DNA of 64,000 nucleotides from Volvox africanus (taxonomy: Eukaryota > Chlorophyta > Chlorophyceae > Chlamydomonadales > Volvocaceae): positions 4,932,501 through 4,996,500 of the forward strand of contig BSDZ01000094.1 of the NCBI GenBank assembly GCA_030268105.1. The letters run 5' to 3'. Below the pieces are notes generated by a model, which did no database searches, was not told the origin of the DNA, and saw only the letters and a list, made by a program, of their open reading frames with translations. The position numbers and the translations under genes are program-made. The stretch's first letter is position 1. Every line of letters starts with the position of its first letter. Positions 11,279 to 22,300 of the stretch are shown here, one piece after another.

Positions 11279-14200
11279 TCATATGGTCGTGGTGGTCGTA
11301 CGGCCCGTGGCGTCATCGCCGCCATTACCGCGACCTGGCAGCGGCACCGAAACCGACGGTGGCTGGTGGGCGCTGATTATACGCATCAGCGCGTCCATCT
11401 GGCGGGCATCCTTCTCCTGAATCTGCTCCATATCAGCTGCCGTCGGCAGCGGCCCAGCCTCCACGTCAGTGGCGCCGCCAATCCCGCCATTGCCGCTGAT
11501 GTTGTTGCCGCCAGTTCCAAATGCTCTGGCATCCTTCATCACCCATTTGTCCGTCACCAGGCCAAACCCCAGCGCGCCATCAGAGCGCCATCAGAGGAGC
11601 TATACGGCGTGGCGGTGGCGGCGGCGTGGCCTAACGCTCCCTGCAACTCCCGACGAGCCTGTTGTACATCCATATCGTTGCCACGTTTAGATTCTTCGGC
11701 GGCAGCGGGAACGGCATCAAGCAGCGGCGGCATTTCCCCAGGCTGAGGCTCTTCTCGCTCTTGCTCCTGTGTCTAGGTCTGCGCCCGCTCGTCCTGGGCT
11801 GGCGTATCCAGCAGCGGCGTTAGCGGGATTGACTCCTGTTGAGCCCCACGGAAGTCGTCAGCAGGATTCAGATTCTGTTTCAAACCTCGATTCGGATTCC
11901 CATCCAAATTTGAATTTGGATTCGATTTCGGATTTAAACTTGGATAGAGATTCGGCTTCGGATTCGAATTTGGATCCGGCGGCGGCTCCATGCCTGCAGC
12001 CGGATCCCAGGTTTTTCTGTTCAGGACAAGCTGATCCTCAGCCGGCTGCGGCCCGACGCCCACGACAACATTCATATCCAGATTTGGTTCCGGAGCCTGA
12101 TCCTCAGTCCCAGGCGGCCTTTCCCCCCCGACAATTAACTCGGGGAACAATCGCAGGAAATAACTCGGAGTCGATTCACACGGCTGTGGCCGCGGGTCGT
12201 CGTCTCCGTCGAGGTCATCGGCAAAAGGCAGCCGCGTCCCCAAATCCTGCAGCAGGCGCTGTGGCTGTCCCCCCGCCTGCTCCTCCAGGCAGGCTTCATC
12301 CGGCGGAGGAGACGGAGGCGTTGGATCGAAAAGCTGCTGCAGTGAAACCACCGGCGCCAGCGGCCGTAGTAACGCCTGCAGGGTTTCGGAGGACGGCGTC
12401 GGGGAGGACGCCGCACTGCCCTCCAGAACCGCACCGAAAGGCCTTACGGACGGGTCACCCTCCCTGGAGTCACTCACATGTTCCTGTGACTCGTTGTGCG
12501 GCAGTGACTCGTATTGCATAACTGGCAGCCTGGGGCTGAGCCCAGGCCCAGCATTAGACCCTGCTTTGAAATCGTATGCTCCGCCACCTCCAACGTCATG
12601 ATTTCCACCGCCGCCGCATCCACTGACCCTGCCAGTGCCATGGCCTCCGGAACAGCAAACGCCGCCACCAGCGCCGCCAGACAGGGCTCCTGCAGCGCCG
12701 TCGTCTCCAAAACGGAATTGATCGCCGCGGGGTGGGCGAGGATCCGTTGGTGGGGCCGATGCGCTAGTGGCCGCGGAGGGACCTCTCTTGCCATCGTCCT
12801 TACCCGCAGCCGTCGATGGCACCGCCGCCGCCGCCGCCGCATGAGCCGCCGCTGGGTAACGAAGTGTTAGCGCCGGCGTCGCAACAACGCCCTGAGATAG
12901 CGGACTCCTGCTAGTTGGTACGTCACAACGGCTGTCGTCGTTATCTCCGTCGACACAGCCGTTGCTGCTGTTGCCGCTGCAGCGCCTGCCCAAAAAACGC
13001 TTCTTCGAACTTCCATCAGGGCTGCCGTCGCCGCCGTCGTCGCCAGCGCGTCGTCTTTTATGCTGCCAGCTATTACCATCCTCATCCGTGGCCATCATCA
13101 GCGGCTCCTCCCCACGTACGACAGATTCCGCCTGTGCCAGCGCCGTTGCTGCACCAGTGGCCATCATAGCGACGTCTTCGGCGATATCGCACGGCAGCTG
13201 TTCACAATCCATATCCCCACTTCCGCCGCCGCCGCCGAAAGGGATCCCCGCCGTTAGCCACGCAGCGGCCGACGGCTCCGCTGCCAGAACCTTCGCCGCC
13301 GCCGCCGCCAGCTTGGCGTCCATCAGACGCATCAGCGGCGCCGCGGCGACGGCCGCATGGACGTCCTCATGGACAGCTCCATCACCACGCTCCATCTCGC
13401 TTCCGTACAAGGTTTCGGCGCCACCTCGACCCGGTTTCGGGACCCTGGATCTGATATGCTGATAGCTGCGAGCGACCTGAGCCATAGCCTCCAAGGGATC
13501 CGGATCCACGTCGGGATCCGCCGATACGACCTCTGCAATGTTCGCCATGAGTTGTAAACCCGGCGGCGGCGGCGGCAGCGTCACCGCCGCCTTCTCCGTA
13601 CATATGGTGGCGGCAGAGGTGCCTATGTAAGGCGCTTGCACTGATGCACCGCTGGTCTGCCCTGCGATGTTGGTGGCGGCGGCGGCACCGCCGCTTGGCA
13701 AAGCTTCCGCCGTCGCGGCTTCCGCAGCGGAATAAACCAAAGCCTGGTTTGGCACCGGTGACGGGACCCCTCGCGGCCGCCGTCGGGGGTGTCGTGGCCG
13801 TTGTATCCAGGAAAATACGTTCTGTAACAAATCGGGTAGCGACCATTGCTGCCGCCTCTCCGCTGCCCCATCCTGCGGCTGCGGCTGCGGACAGCGTCCA
13901 TCTACCCATGGATCGTCACTGACCCGTGGGTCACTGTGATTTAACGCCTGCTGGCAAACATTTCCCCCAGCACCAGCACGGTTAACGCTGCCACCGCGAT
14001 TGGCACCACCAGCACTAGCACCATAGTAGCCGCTGCGCTTGGCTGCCTCGACAGCGGCTATGGAAACAGCGGCGGCGGCGGCGGAGATACGTCGCCACTC
14101 GCATGCCCGTGACTCCGCCGCCGCCGCCGCTTCCGATGCGTCGCGCAATGACGTCAGCAGCTCCGCCGCCGTCTCAGAAAGGTTCATCAGAGTTGGACCT

Positions 14201-17200
14201 GCAAACATACGACATATCGTCGGGACCCTCCCTGGAACTGAACAAATTCCTGAAGTCCTTGCCCTAAAGACTCGTAGACGGGCGGAAGCGGCCCCCAAGG
14301 CCGGATTCGGGAGGGACTGACGTCAATCGTACTTACATGCGTCTAGAGAAAGGGCCACGCCTCCGCCATCGCCGCCACCGCCGCCACCGGGGCCGTCACC
14401 ATCGCTGCCGCCGCTGCCGCCGACTCCGCCATTTCCACCGCCTCCACCAACTCCGCCGGAACCGTCACCATTGCCGCCGCAGCCGCCATCGTTGCCAACA
14501 CCACCACCGCCACCGCAGCCGCCGCCCCCATCATCCTATCAAGGAACACAACAAGCTATACTGGACTATTTTTTTACAGATTGTCGCAGCCACTCCTAAA
14601 GCCAAAAGCAGATTTTTACACACACACACACATATACATATGTACGTGTACAGGCCTGGATGTACAAGTGGATATCCGGGTTCTGATATCATTTGTAGAT
14701 GCAGACGCCAGAACGGCGGGAATGCCGCCACCTGACCCACCGGGGAAGCGAACCCTAAAACCCTCAACCCGACCGCCGCCGGCATCCCGCGAAACCCAAC
14801 TCCTTAACCCACCTGCCCGACCAGATCTACGACTACGGGGCAACTGCGCGGCCCTGGCTGCCGCCTCTGGTATGGCCGTACGATGCGAGGTCGGCCTGCC
14901 GCGCCGCTTTCACCAGCGCCAACCCAGACATCAGCTCCAGGGAGCGCGAAGGGAAGCCCACTCCCGACGCCAACGTCACGGCCGCCTCCAGCAGCGGTGG
15001 TACCTTCACCAGGGTCGTAACCTCCAAGAGGACGGCCTACGCCACCATCCGAGTCGGTGACGCGGACATCTTTTCGGGCGACATGTATTGCCCGGCGCTG
15101 CAGCGGAATGCGCATTCGACGCCGTAAGGGCGCACCGACACCGGTGGCGTCGTACGCACTACCGTCACTGCTATCGTGCACTGGAGGACCCTCCATAACT
15201 GCTGCTACAGCCGCCGATGCTGCACCTTCGCCGATGCCCCCCTGCTCCTGGCCTGAATGTGCTTTGTCCCGCTCCTTGTTCTCTTGGCCATCATTTTCCT
15301 CGCCGCCGCCGCCGCCGCCGCCCCCATAGACCTTTAGCTGTTCCTTCTCACCAATGTTTTTTTTGGTGTTCTCTAGCCAGCGTTTCACCCAGGCACGCGG
15401 ACGGGAGATTTGAAAGGAGATGAGGAGGGAATTCGGATTTTCAGGATCCACCGCCTGCGTATGAAGCGTGCAAGGGACAAATACGACGGGTACGAGTACG
15501 GCATGACGGGTACGGCGGGCACGATAGCTTTACGAAAATCTTGCGGCAAGTTAAACCGATTAGGTTCGAGTTAAGGTGAGGATCTGACAGTTTAACATGA
15601 ATCATGATTTACGATGCACCATTTCCATGTATGAATGTCATTTGGAAGGCACCTAATGCAAAGATGAACAAACGGATGGATGTACGAACAGACGGGCAAC
15701 GACGAGTGATCTGCACGCAAACAATTAGCATATTGATTGAAACAAAGTTTGTAGCATCGTAACCCGCTCTTGGCAACATGGCCTTGGACAAGGACTCGTA
15801 ACGTTCCATCTTTGAAAGATTACGTAATTTGCGTCTCGGGAGCATACCTCGACGAGGCCCGACTCTTCCTCATACGCTCCAGCTCCGTGAAGCTCAACCG
15901 TCGGAACTGATAGCTTCATGCCCAGTAGGGACTGAAGCGATGTTGGCGCCGTCGCTCCCCCTCCTGGAGCTGATCCCTCTGCTGCCCCAACTTCGCCGCC
16001 GCCACGGACTCTGTCCCATCGTTGCCGCTTGGCGCCAAGGCCGAACAACTGACCCCCTTCACCCTTCTTCTTGTCGTACAGATTGGCACGTACCTCCTCC
16101 ACCTCTATCTCTCCGTCCTCTTGCGCGCCATCTCTAATTCTCGCCTTCTCCACGTCTATGCCCCCTTCTTCCTCCTCCCCTGCCGCGCCGAGCTTCCCTG
16201 CCGCCACGAGCCAGCGCCTCACCAATCTTGCCGGCTGGTAGAGTTTACGGTTGTACCCTTTCAAGGAGATGACCAAGCAGCCCGGATTGTTCTTATCCAC
16301 CGACTGCAGGAAGGGGCCGTGGATTCCATCATATCAGCGCAGTGGGGAAGATATTGATAAAATTTAATTAACATTCTTACAAAATTTTAATATCTTTCAA
16401 TTAACTTCGAATGTCATTGACAAAGTATTTTGCGGGGATATAATACAAAATGCGAGTACGGATGCAAGCATATATATGTAGCATACGGAGTATAATATGT
16501 AGTATATATATACATATAGTAGTATGTATATACATATAGTAGTATATATATACATATGTAGTATATATATACATATAGTATAATATGTAGTATATATATA
16601 CATATATATAGTACTCTATATATATAAGGATTGAAGAGGAAGAATTGAGGCGGGATGTTCAGATGACTCAGGAATGATACGGGCAGTTCCAAACAGGTCG
16701 CTCCAAATCCAGACGCAGCACCTGCCTCTGGTCTGCCCAGGTTTGCCCATCCCAAGTCTTCCGAAGATTGGAAATTTCTCGCTCATTGCAACTGGCTTTG
16801 GCAGACGGACCACTTTGGGGCGGTCCGTCCGCACGTCCCGAACGACATTATTACCTTCACGGCGCCCTCCAGGCACTTGTTGCCGAACTGGGGGTCGTCA
16901 TAGAGCTCCGCCAGAGGTACCAGTAGCCGTTTGTGAACCAACGACTTCAACGTGCTTCGGTTGGGAGGTCGGCTGCGACCGCGGCGGGGGCAATGGCCGC
17001 CGCCGCTAGTGTCATCACTAATGTCGCCATTCTCCTGTGGATGTGGTGGCTGCTCCGGATCAAACGCCCGACTCTTGGATCCGACATGGCGTGCGGCGGC
17101 ATTCGGTGTCGTTGCAATGGTCCAGTCTGACACCGCGGCGGTGGCGGCGCCGCCGCTGCCATTGCCAGGGCGAGGAGACGATTCGAATTGATCATCACGG

Positions 17201-17292
17201 ATGCCCTCCACCGGGCGCCCCTTGCCCCAACCAGCGCCGGTCATGGCCTCCTGCTCCTCTTCAAATCGCTGGACGAAGATGATCTTAACCAC
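11279..17292 (-). CDS. VARL (regA/rls)-like SAND-related regulator; 3' coding region disrupted
   Basis: Exons found: A, 17292-16855 (an ATG lies at 17244; an upstream exon is possible); B, 16303-15848; C, 15454 to about 15148 (donor unresolved); a Gly-rich exon, 14535-14337; and D, 14198 leftwards. A, B and C join in phase 0, and Gly exon to D in phase 1. A ends with a conserved-looking block (KSLVHKRLLVPLAELYDD, FGNKCLEGAVK) that B continues (PGCLVISLKGYNRKLY, ARLVRRWL). The layout, with KC.., a GYNRKLYQP turn and a terminal RRW, recalls SAND/VARL DNA-binding domains of the volvocine regA/rls family; this assignment is inference. C repeats the B half-domain. D is Ala/Gly/Pro-rich with KKR basic patches, as in known regA-type proteins. 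The D frame is broken by TAG at 11773-11775 and by an 11-bp duplication at 11574-11595. Beyond it the frame resumes (TDKWVMKDARAFG) to a TGA near 11279. The gene may be a pseudogene, a truncated allele, or contain assembly errors. Confidence 0.55.
11574..11595. repeat. 11-bp tandem duplication causing a frameshift
   Basis: gcgccatcaga is present twice in a row. On the minus strand the reading frame from ATPYSSSDGA continues in frame to LGFGLVTDKWVM only if one copy is counted. With both copies the frame ends at TGA a few codons later. Confidence 0.85.
11773..11775 (-). other. In-frame TAG inside a continuous reading frame
   Basis: The minus-strand frame reads DERAQT, stop, TQEQEREEPQPGE and stays open and coding-like for another 60 codons. 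The Gln-rich context (QT.TQEQ) makes a CAG-to-TAG change the simplest explanation. No splice donor or acceptor flanks it. Confidence 0.8.
11860..11990 (-). repeat. Degenerate GGATTC-type repeat coding Asn/Pro/Ser-rich sequence
   Basis: A degenerate hexamer-like array (gattcggattc variants) within exon D. On the minus strand it encodes a low-complexity segment of PNSNPKPN and NPNSNLDGNPNRG type. Confidence 0.75.
14824..15122 (+). other. Exon-like segment on the opposite strand within the VARL-like gene
   Basis: The plus-strand frame after acceptor-like acctgcccgaccag reads IYDYGATARPWLPPLVW, on to DANVTAASSSGGTFTRVV and GDADIFSGDMYCP, with strong third-position C/G bias. It ends at GTAAGG, a good donor, and the frame itself reaches TAA two codons later. 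It sits in the interval between exons C and the Gly-rich exon on the other strand. No family recognised. It could be a nested-gene exon or an inserted gene fragment. Confidence 0.4.
15148..15454 (-). repeat. Exon C, second copy of the half-domain exon
   Basis: It begins in phase 0 after a cag acceptor with AVDPENPNSLLISFQ, reaches WVKRWLENTKKN, then a poly-Gly and Glu/Lys-rich tail much like that of exon B. No first-half (KSLVHKRLL..) partner exon is found between B and C. So C is either an alternative to B or a second half-domain placed after it. The 3' boundary is approximate. Confidence 0.55.
15848..16303 (-). repeat. Exon B, first copy of the duplicated half-domain exon
   Basis: A 456-nt exon in phase 0 at both ends (acceptor ctgcag, donor GTATGC). 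It begins SVDKNNPGCLVISLKG, continues to LVRRWL, then enters an acidic/charged tail. It pairs with exon C at 15454 by the shared pattern V-D-x-x-N-P-x-x-L-x-I-S, a gap, then R-x-W-L. Confidence 0.65.
16470..16626. repeat. AT-rich microsatellite, (TATATA/CATATAGTA)n
   Basis: Imperfect array of tatatatacatatagtag units, about 155 bp, in the intron between exons A and B of the VARL-like gene, exactly between the two halves of the putative domain. Confidence 0.85.
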
Positions 17293-19334
17293 TTTGTGTG
17301 ATTAACGGTTACAAAGTTGTTGTGGAATGTGTTGTTTGTGTGTGATGGCGGGTTCCAAAGGTCGAAAATACCTTGCAAATGGCGTTCACGTCGTTGCTGT
17401 TGAGGAAGAAACGCGAAACAAAGGTGACCCTTTATTATGTATGTCGCGAACTTGCGAAAAGGTGCTGCTGTGAATTTAGGCAGAGGTCCACTGTGTGTGC
17501 AGTCTCACAGGAAGTCTGAATCCTAATCCTGAATGACTCGTTGGCTCCTCAACCAGAAACGAGCCCTTGAAATGATCTTGAGCAATTCGTCAGTATGCGT
17601 CAAAGGATCGTATGATTTACGGTTGTGGGCTTTAGGGTGTGATATTGGAGTTTATAGACGTTACATGGGTGCGATAGGGAAGGCTCACAGCGAGAAAACT
17701 GGATATCAAGGTGAGCTGGCATAACATATTGTATTAGCAAATGTTTGTGACCCATGGGTCATGGAACAGATACGTCCCGGATTTACTACACAGAACGAAA
17801 CGGAATGCTCGAATTTATTTTAATTTTAGTAGCATGATGATAATCAAACCAGAAGCGCACGGTGATGTATTGCGCACAGACTTTATAACGCGCTTCCAGG
17901 TGCGGATATTGCACCGCCCCCTCGTTTCTGGTTCCATAAGGGCTTGCGTTTGTAATTTAGCCCTCACCTTTTCTTTGCCCGCTCGTCCAAATCGTCATGG
18001 TCCAAAAACGGTTACGTCCAACTGTCACGAACATCCTTCCCTGTCGTCACGTCATCAAGATCCCCTCACCGAGTCGTCAACGCCGTCTGCCTTATGCGTT
18101 GGGGGGATGCGAATGTAGAGGCGCATGAATACGGTGGATCGCCGTAACACCTGTACGGCAAGAAAGATCCCTCGAAGAAGCTTCCACGACGCGTCTTAGA
18201 ATAGTAGAATAATGCCGGTACTATTAGACGGGTTTCGTTTTCGTTTCGTTTTGTCTCCTACACTGGGACTGGACAATGCACGGAAGCACTCCAAACCCCT
18301 TCATCTCCCCTCTCGATATTCCCGGGGATGACGCACCAGCAGCCAGCAGCCACTATCGCAAGGCTTTGTACGACCCCAAGAAAGGAAACGACCTGGAGCC
18401 AGCCCACCTCGGGAAGAAGGCGGCCCTTCCACATGTGGTCCCTCACACCAACGCCAACCCCCGCACCTTCCCAAGCGCCGCGCCACAAGGACCACATCCG
18501 CATATACCTACCACGTACACAAACACACACAGCAGCTGCGGCGGCTCGAAATATTCACCACACCGCAGTAATGCAATCAGTAGTTATATCTGTAACGCAT
18601 GCGGTATATGGAAGGAATCGCAAAACACAGAACCTCTCTCTCTCTCCCTCGCTGGGTGCAGGAGTCACGGGAACAAACACGACCGCACAAGACGTATGGT
18701 TCCTGGCATGGAAAAGCCACTTGTACGGTAAATCATAGTACGGTAATATGACACCAAGTACGTCGTGATGTCATGTAACGGGCGCTAAACCTGTAGTCGA
18801 GTCTAAGTAAATGACCACCACCAGGCTCACCGCCATTCCGCAGATTTGTGCCGATAAGCACCGGAAGCGGAAACAGAGACGGCAGCAAAGCGCCGCTCCA
18901 CGAGCACAGCAGCTATCACAAGCGGGGAGAGTACACTGCTCAAGGAGCTGTTGTTGGTGGCTGATGCGACTTGGTTAAAGAAACTTTGCGCACAAGGAGG
19001 GCATACCCTGAAGCACATGTTTAGCAAATGCCTAGCTGCGTGTCCAGGGGTAAGACAGGGAGGGGAGAAGGAGAGAAAGGCTTCTGGTTGGCGGTCGGTT
19101 TGTACAAAATCCAAACAAAACCGTACACTCGCTCGTGTCGCATCACTGCCGCTTAACGATCACAATCACGATCACGATCACAATAAGGTCCGACCCGGCA
19201 TCCCATGAGCGCGAACACCACGCGGACTTTCCCCCATCTGATGGGGCAGATGGGGTCAACCAGCTTGCTGGCCGTAGGTTCCAGGAACCGTGTCCGTCCC
19301 TTTCGTACATCCCCCATCACGTATCGTACTGTTC
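17293..19334. other. No gene recognised
   Basis: Between the VARL-like 5' end and the CEP83-like stop. It should contain the VARL-like promoter and possible 5' exons, plus the CEP83-like 3' UTR. A 151-codon open frame at 18276-18731 (+) has no family match and poor exon context. A short run of cacaatcacgatcacgat repeats lies near 19160. Confidence 0.45.
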
Positions 19335-22300
19335 TCACGGCTGCACCCCTAGCCTCGCTGCGTCCATGTACTGCTGCTGTCGGTGCCTGAGTGCCGCGAT
19401 GCTGCTAAGAAGCGCCGCATCCACAATGGGACCACCGGCACCGACAACGCCACCACCGCCACTGTTGCCAGCGGCACTAACGGGCACGACAGTGGCAACA
19501 TGGGCCTCGCCATCATCCTCAAGGCCAGCTGCCGCGTCCGACTGCGGGTCATTCACCCGCGCCCGCCGCTGCGTCTGCTGCGCCTGTGCAGCCGCCCCAG
19601 CGGCGGCAGCCGCCGCCACGCCGCCGGCTGCAGTGCCGTTGCCCGTGACGATAACCACGCTCGGCGAAGGCGCACCAGCGACGTTCATGTATGACGGCGC
19701 TGTAATAGGCCGCACCGGAGAAGGGAGTCTGCCGCCGCCCGACGTACCGTGCAAGCCACCACCTCCCGAGTTCAACGGGAGGGCTAAAGGGCTGTACAAC
19801 TGGAGCGAATCACGGTACGGACTTCCAGAGCGAGCACCGCCACCACTGGTAACAGGGTTCAGATACAACACCTCTGACATCTGGCTGGCGTGTTGTTCCT
19901 CTGCCGCCTTGAACTAACGGAGCCGTGGAAAAGGATGGACACCAGGGGAAGCACGGGAAGAGAACAAATCGGCGGGTGTGAAACAATTAATTAGACCAAG
20001 ACGATAAAACCAAACCAAGGCGGATATACGGCAGGTGACGAGGAGAGAGGGAGGGAAGACGAACGCTCTATCCACGTCCAGAAGAGTGAGGTGGAGGGTG
20101 AGTCGCAAGCTCCGCATCTGCGTATCGCCGAGCACGCTGGGATCGACAGCCCGCACCGTCGGTTACCAAGATTGTATCTGGCAGGACGCCGGCCCTCTCA
20201 CCTTAAGATCGGCCACCTCGTCAGTGAGCTGAGCAACGGCTGCCTGAGCCCCGCGGGCCTTGCGCTTCACTTTCCGCAGCTCTGCCTCGTGCCGCACACC
20301 CAGTTCCTTGACGGCCGCCTGAGGTGGCGAGGCATGCGGGAAGGTCCGTTTTTTATGTGTATGTGTATGTGTGCAGGTACGAGACCGATGAGTGGCCCAA
20401 CGGAAAGCCGAAGCCACCGCGGCCCCGAATGGATCTGCCTTGTGGCCCCGCCTCGGGATCCGCTTGAGTCGGGGGCCTTAAGAACCGGATCCATTCCGCT
20501 TTGCTGTACTTCGAGTTTTCTTTTCATCGACTCAAGTCATCATCTTACGCTTTAAACGGAGCGCCGTTATTTCCCAACCGCATTATCCGTTCCGTGTCCG
20601 AAGGTACCCAAATCCCCTATGGTAAGGACTACCCAAACCCATTTCTTAGCAACCTGAAGACACCCAAAATTTAAAGATGACCATGTTGAAAATGAAAATG
20701 TTTCCCTAACGTCGGCCTTTCTCACCTGATATCGTTTGGCGAGTGCCGCCTTCTCTAGCGCCCAAGCCGACCTGCCAAGGCCGCAAACAGGGGGTTTTGA
20801 GGACAAGGTGACGATTCCACAGAATGATAAGGAAAGGGGACGAAGCAAGCGCTTTGGCGCTGCACAGTGCCCTGATGGAATTGTACCCATCCCGAAGGCA
20901 AAGCGAGCGGTACTACCGAGTGGGCTTCATGGTAATGAGGGACGGGGCCTTCGGAGTACTCAACACACTAGCGCGCCTCTCACATTTCCGGTGTATTCAA
21001 CACACTGGTACTTTACTCTTCACCGTCTAACATGTAACGTTATGGTTAGTGTACCAAGTGTTGGCATACGTCATGCCGCGTCATGTACCCCAAAAATCTC
21101 CAAACCCTACATAAACACCCTAAGCCACACACCGTGCTGCCTCTGCCGCCCGTGTCACCGCTGCCCGCTCGTTGTCCGCTTCCCTCCGAACCGACTCCGC
21201 CTCAGCGGCTAGGGCGTCCCGGGCTGCCCTGATCTGTCGGAGGGAAGCCAGGGGATAGCGGCTTGGCAGGAAATACGGATGGAACGAAGTAGGCGAGGGC
21301 GCAGAAGGAGGCGGAGTGGAGGATGGGAAGAATGACGAGCGAAAGGAACCTGCCATCAGCTGGAAAATACTGCTTATAGGAAATGGACATCATCACCACC
21401 ACCGTCACAGCAGCAGAAGCAGCAGCAGCCAGCGGCCGTTCCTTCATACGCACAAATACCTCAGATGCCTTTCCCTCTACACCTCTCATCAGTTATGTGC
21501 TTATCCTTACTCCACGCTGGCACATACAAACATACGACATACACACACGCCGGCTTGGTACCTGCACCACGTTCTCCTCCGCCACTTTTAGTCGCTGCTC
21601 CAGTTCTGCCCTTCGCTCAGACATCTGCTGCACCAGCATCTGGGAGCGAAGCAACTCCGCCTGTAGGTGGGTGCATGCATGAGTTTCGGGTGCAGGGACA
21701 TGGAAAATGTTTTCAATGACGCATAGTTATATTATTTTACAATGACTTGCGTAATGTAACACATTCATTTGTAATGTAATAAATTGTTCGCGTAATATAA
21801 AAATATAATATGCGAATTAGCATCAAGGCAGCTAGAGGAATTATTTTGGCGTAATGGAAATGTCGGCGAGTCCCAATTTGCGTATATTGCGGAAAATGCA
21901 CGGAATGGAAGGCAACTTGGAACCAGCACTTGGGGTCCAGGCCTTAAAAAACTCATCAAAATGGGCACGGGCTGGTCTGCAGCTTCTCCCCCGTTTTTCC
22001 TACAACTCGAATCCGACATTGAAGGTTTTGTTTCTCTCCGGTCACTATGAGTCTTCTTCCGGCCAAAGGAAACGTGGAGGTAAAACAGCAGAACAAAGGA
22101 AGAAAGGGCTCAAAGGCTCCCACCGATGCCTTGGCACCCATGCCCGTGCCTTGTTCCGTAGGTAAACGCACGACACGCCGGGAACTCCTTCCTGAACTCC
22201 TTCCATGAGTACTTGCACAAATGTGTTGGCAGCTAAGAAGCTTCCGCCAGCTTTTCCCTACCCATCCATCCTCCACCTTTCACCAATCCTGACCTTGGTC

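Noticed and set aside
14751..14770. aaccctaaaaccctcaaccc, resembling algal telomere repeat
   Set aside because: Barely one and a half degenerate units; not an interstitial telomere array.
18276..18731. 151-codon plus frame containing YICNACGIWK, resembling part of a GATA zinc finger
   Set aside because: Only one CxxC is present, the rest has no GATA similarity or splice context, and codon bias is weak; chance resemblance.
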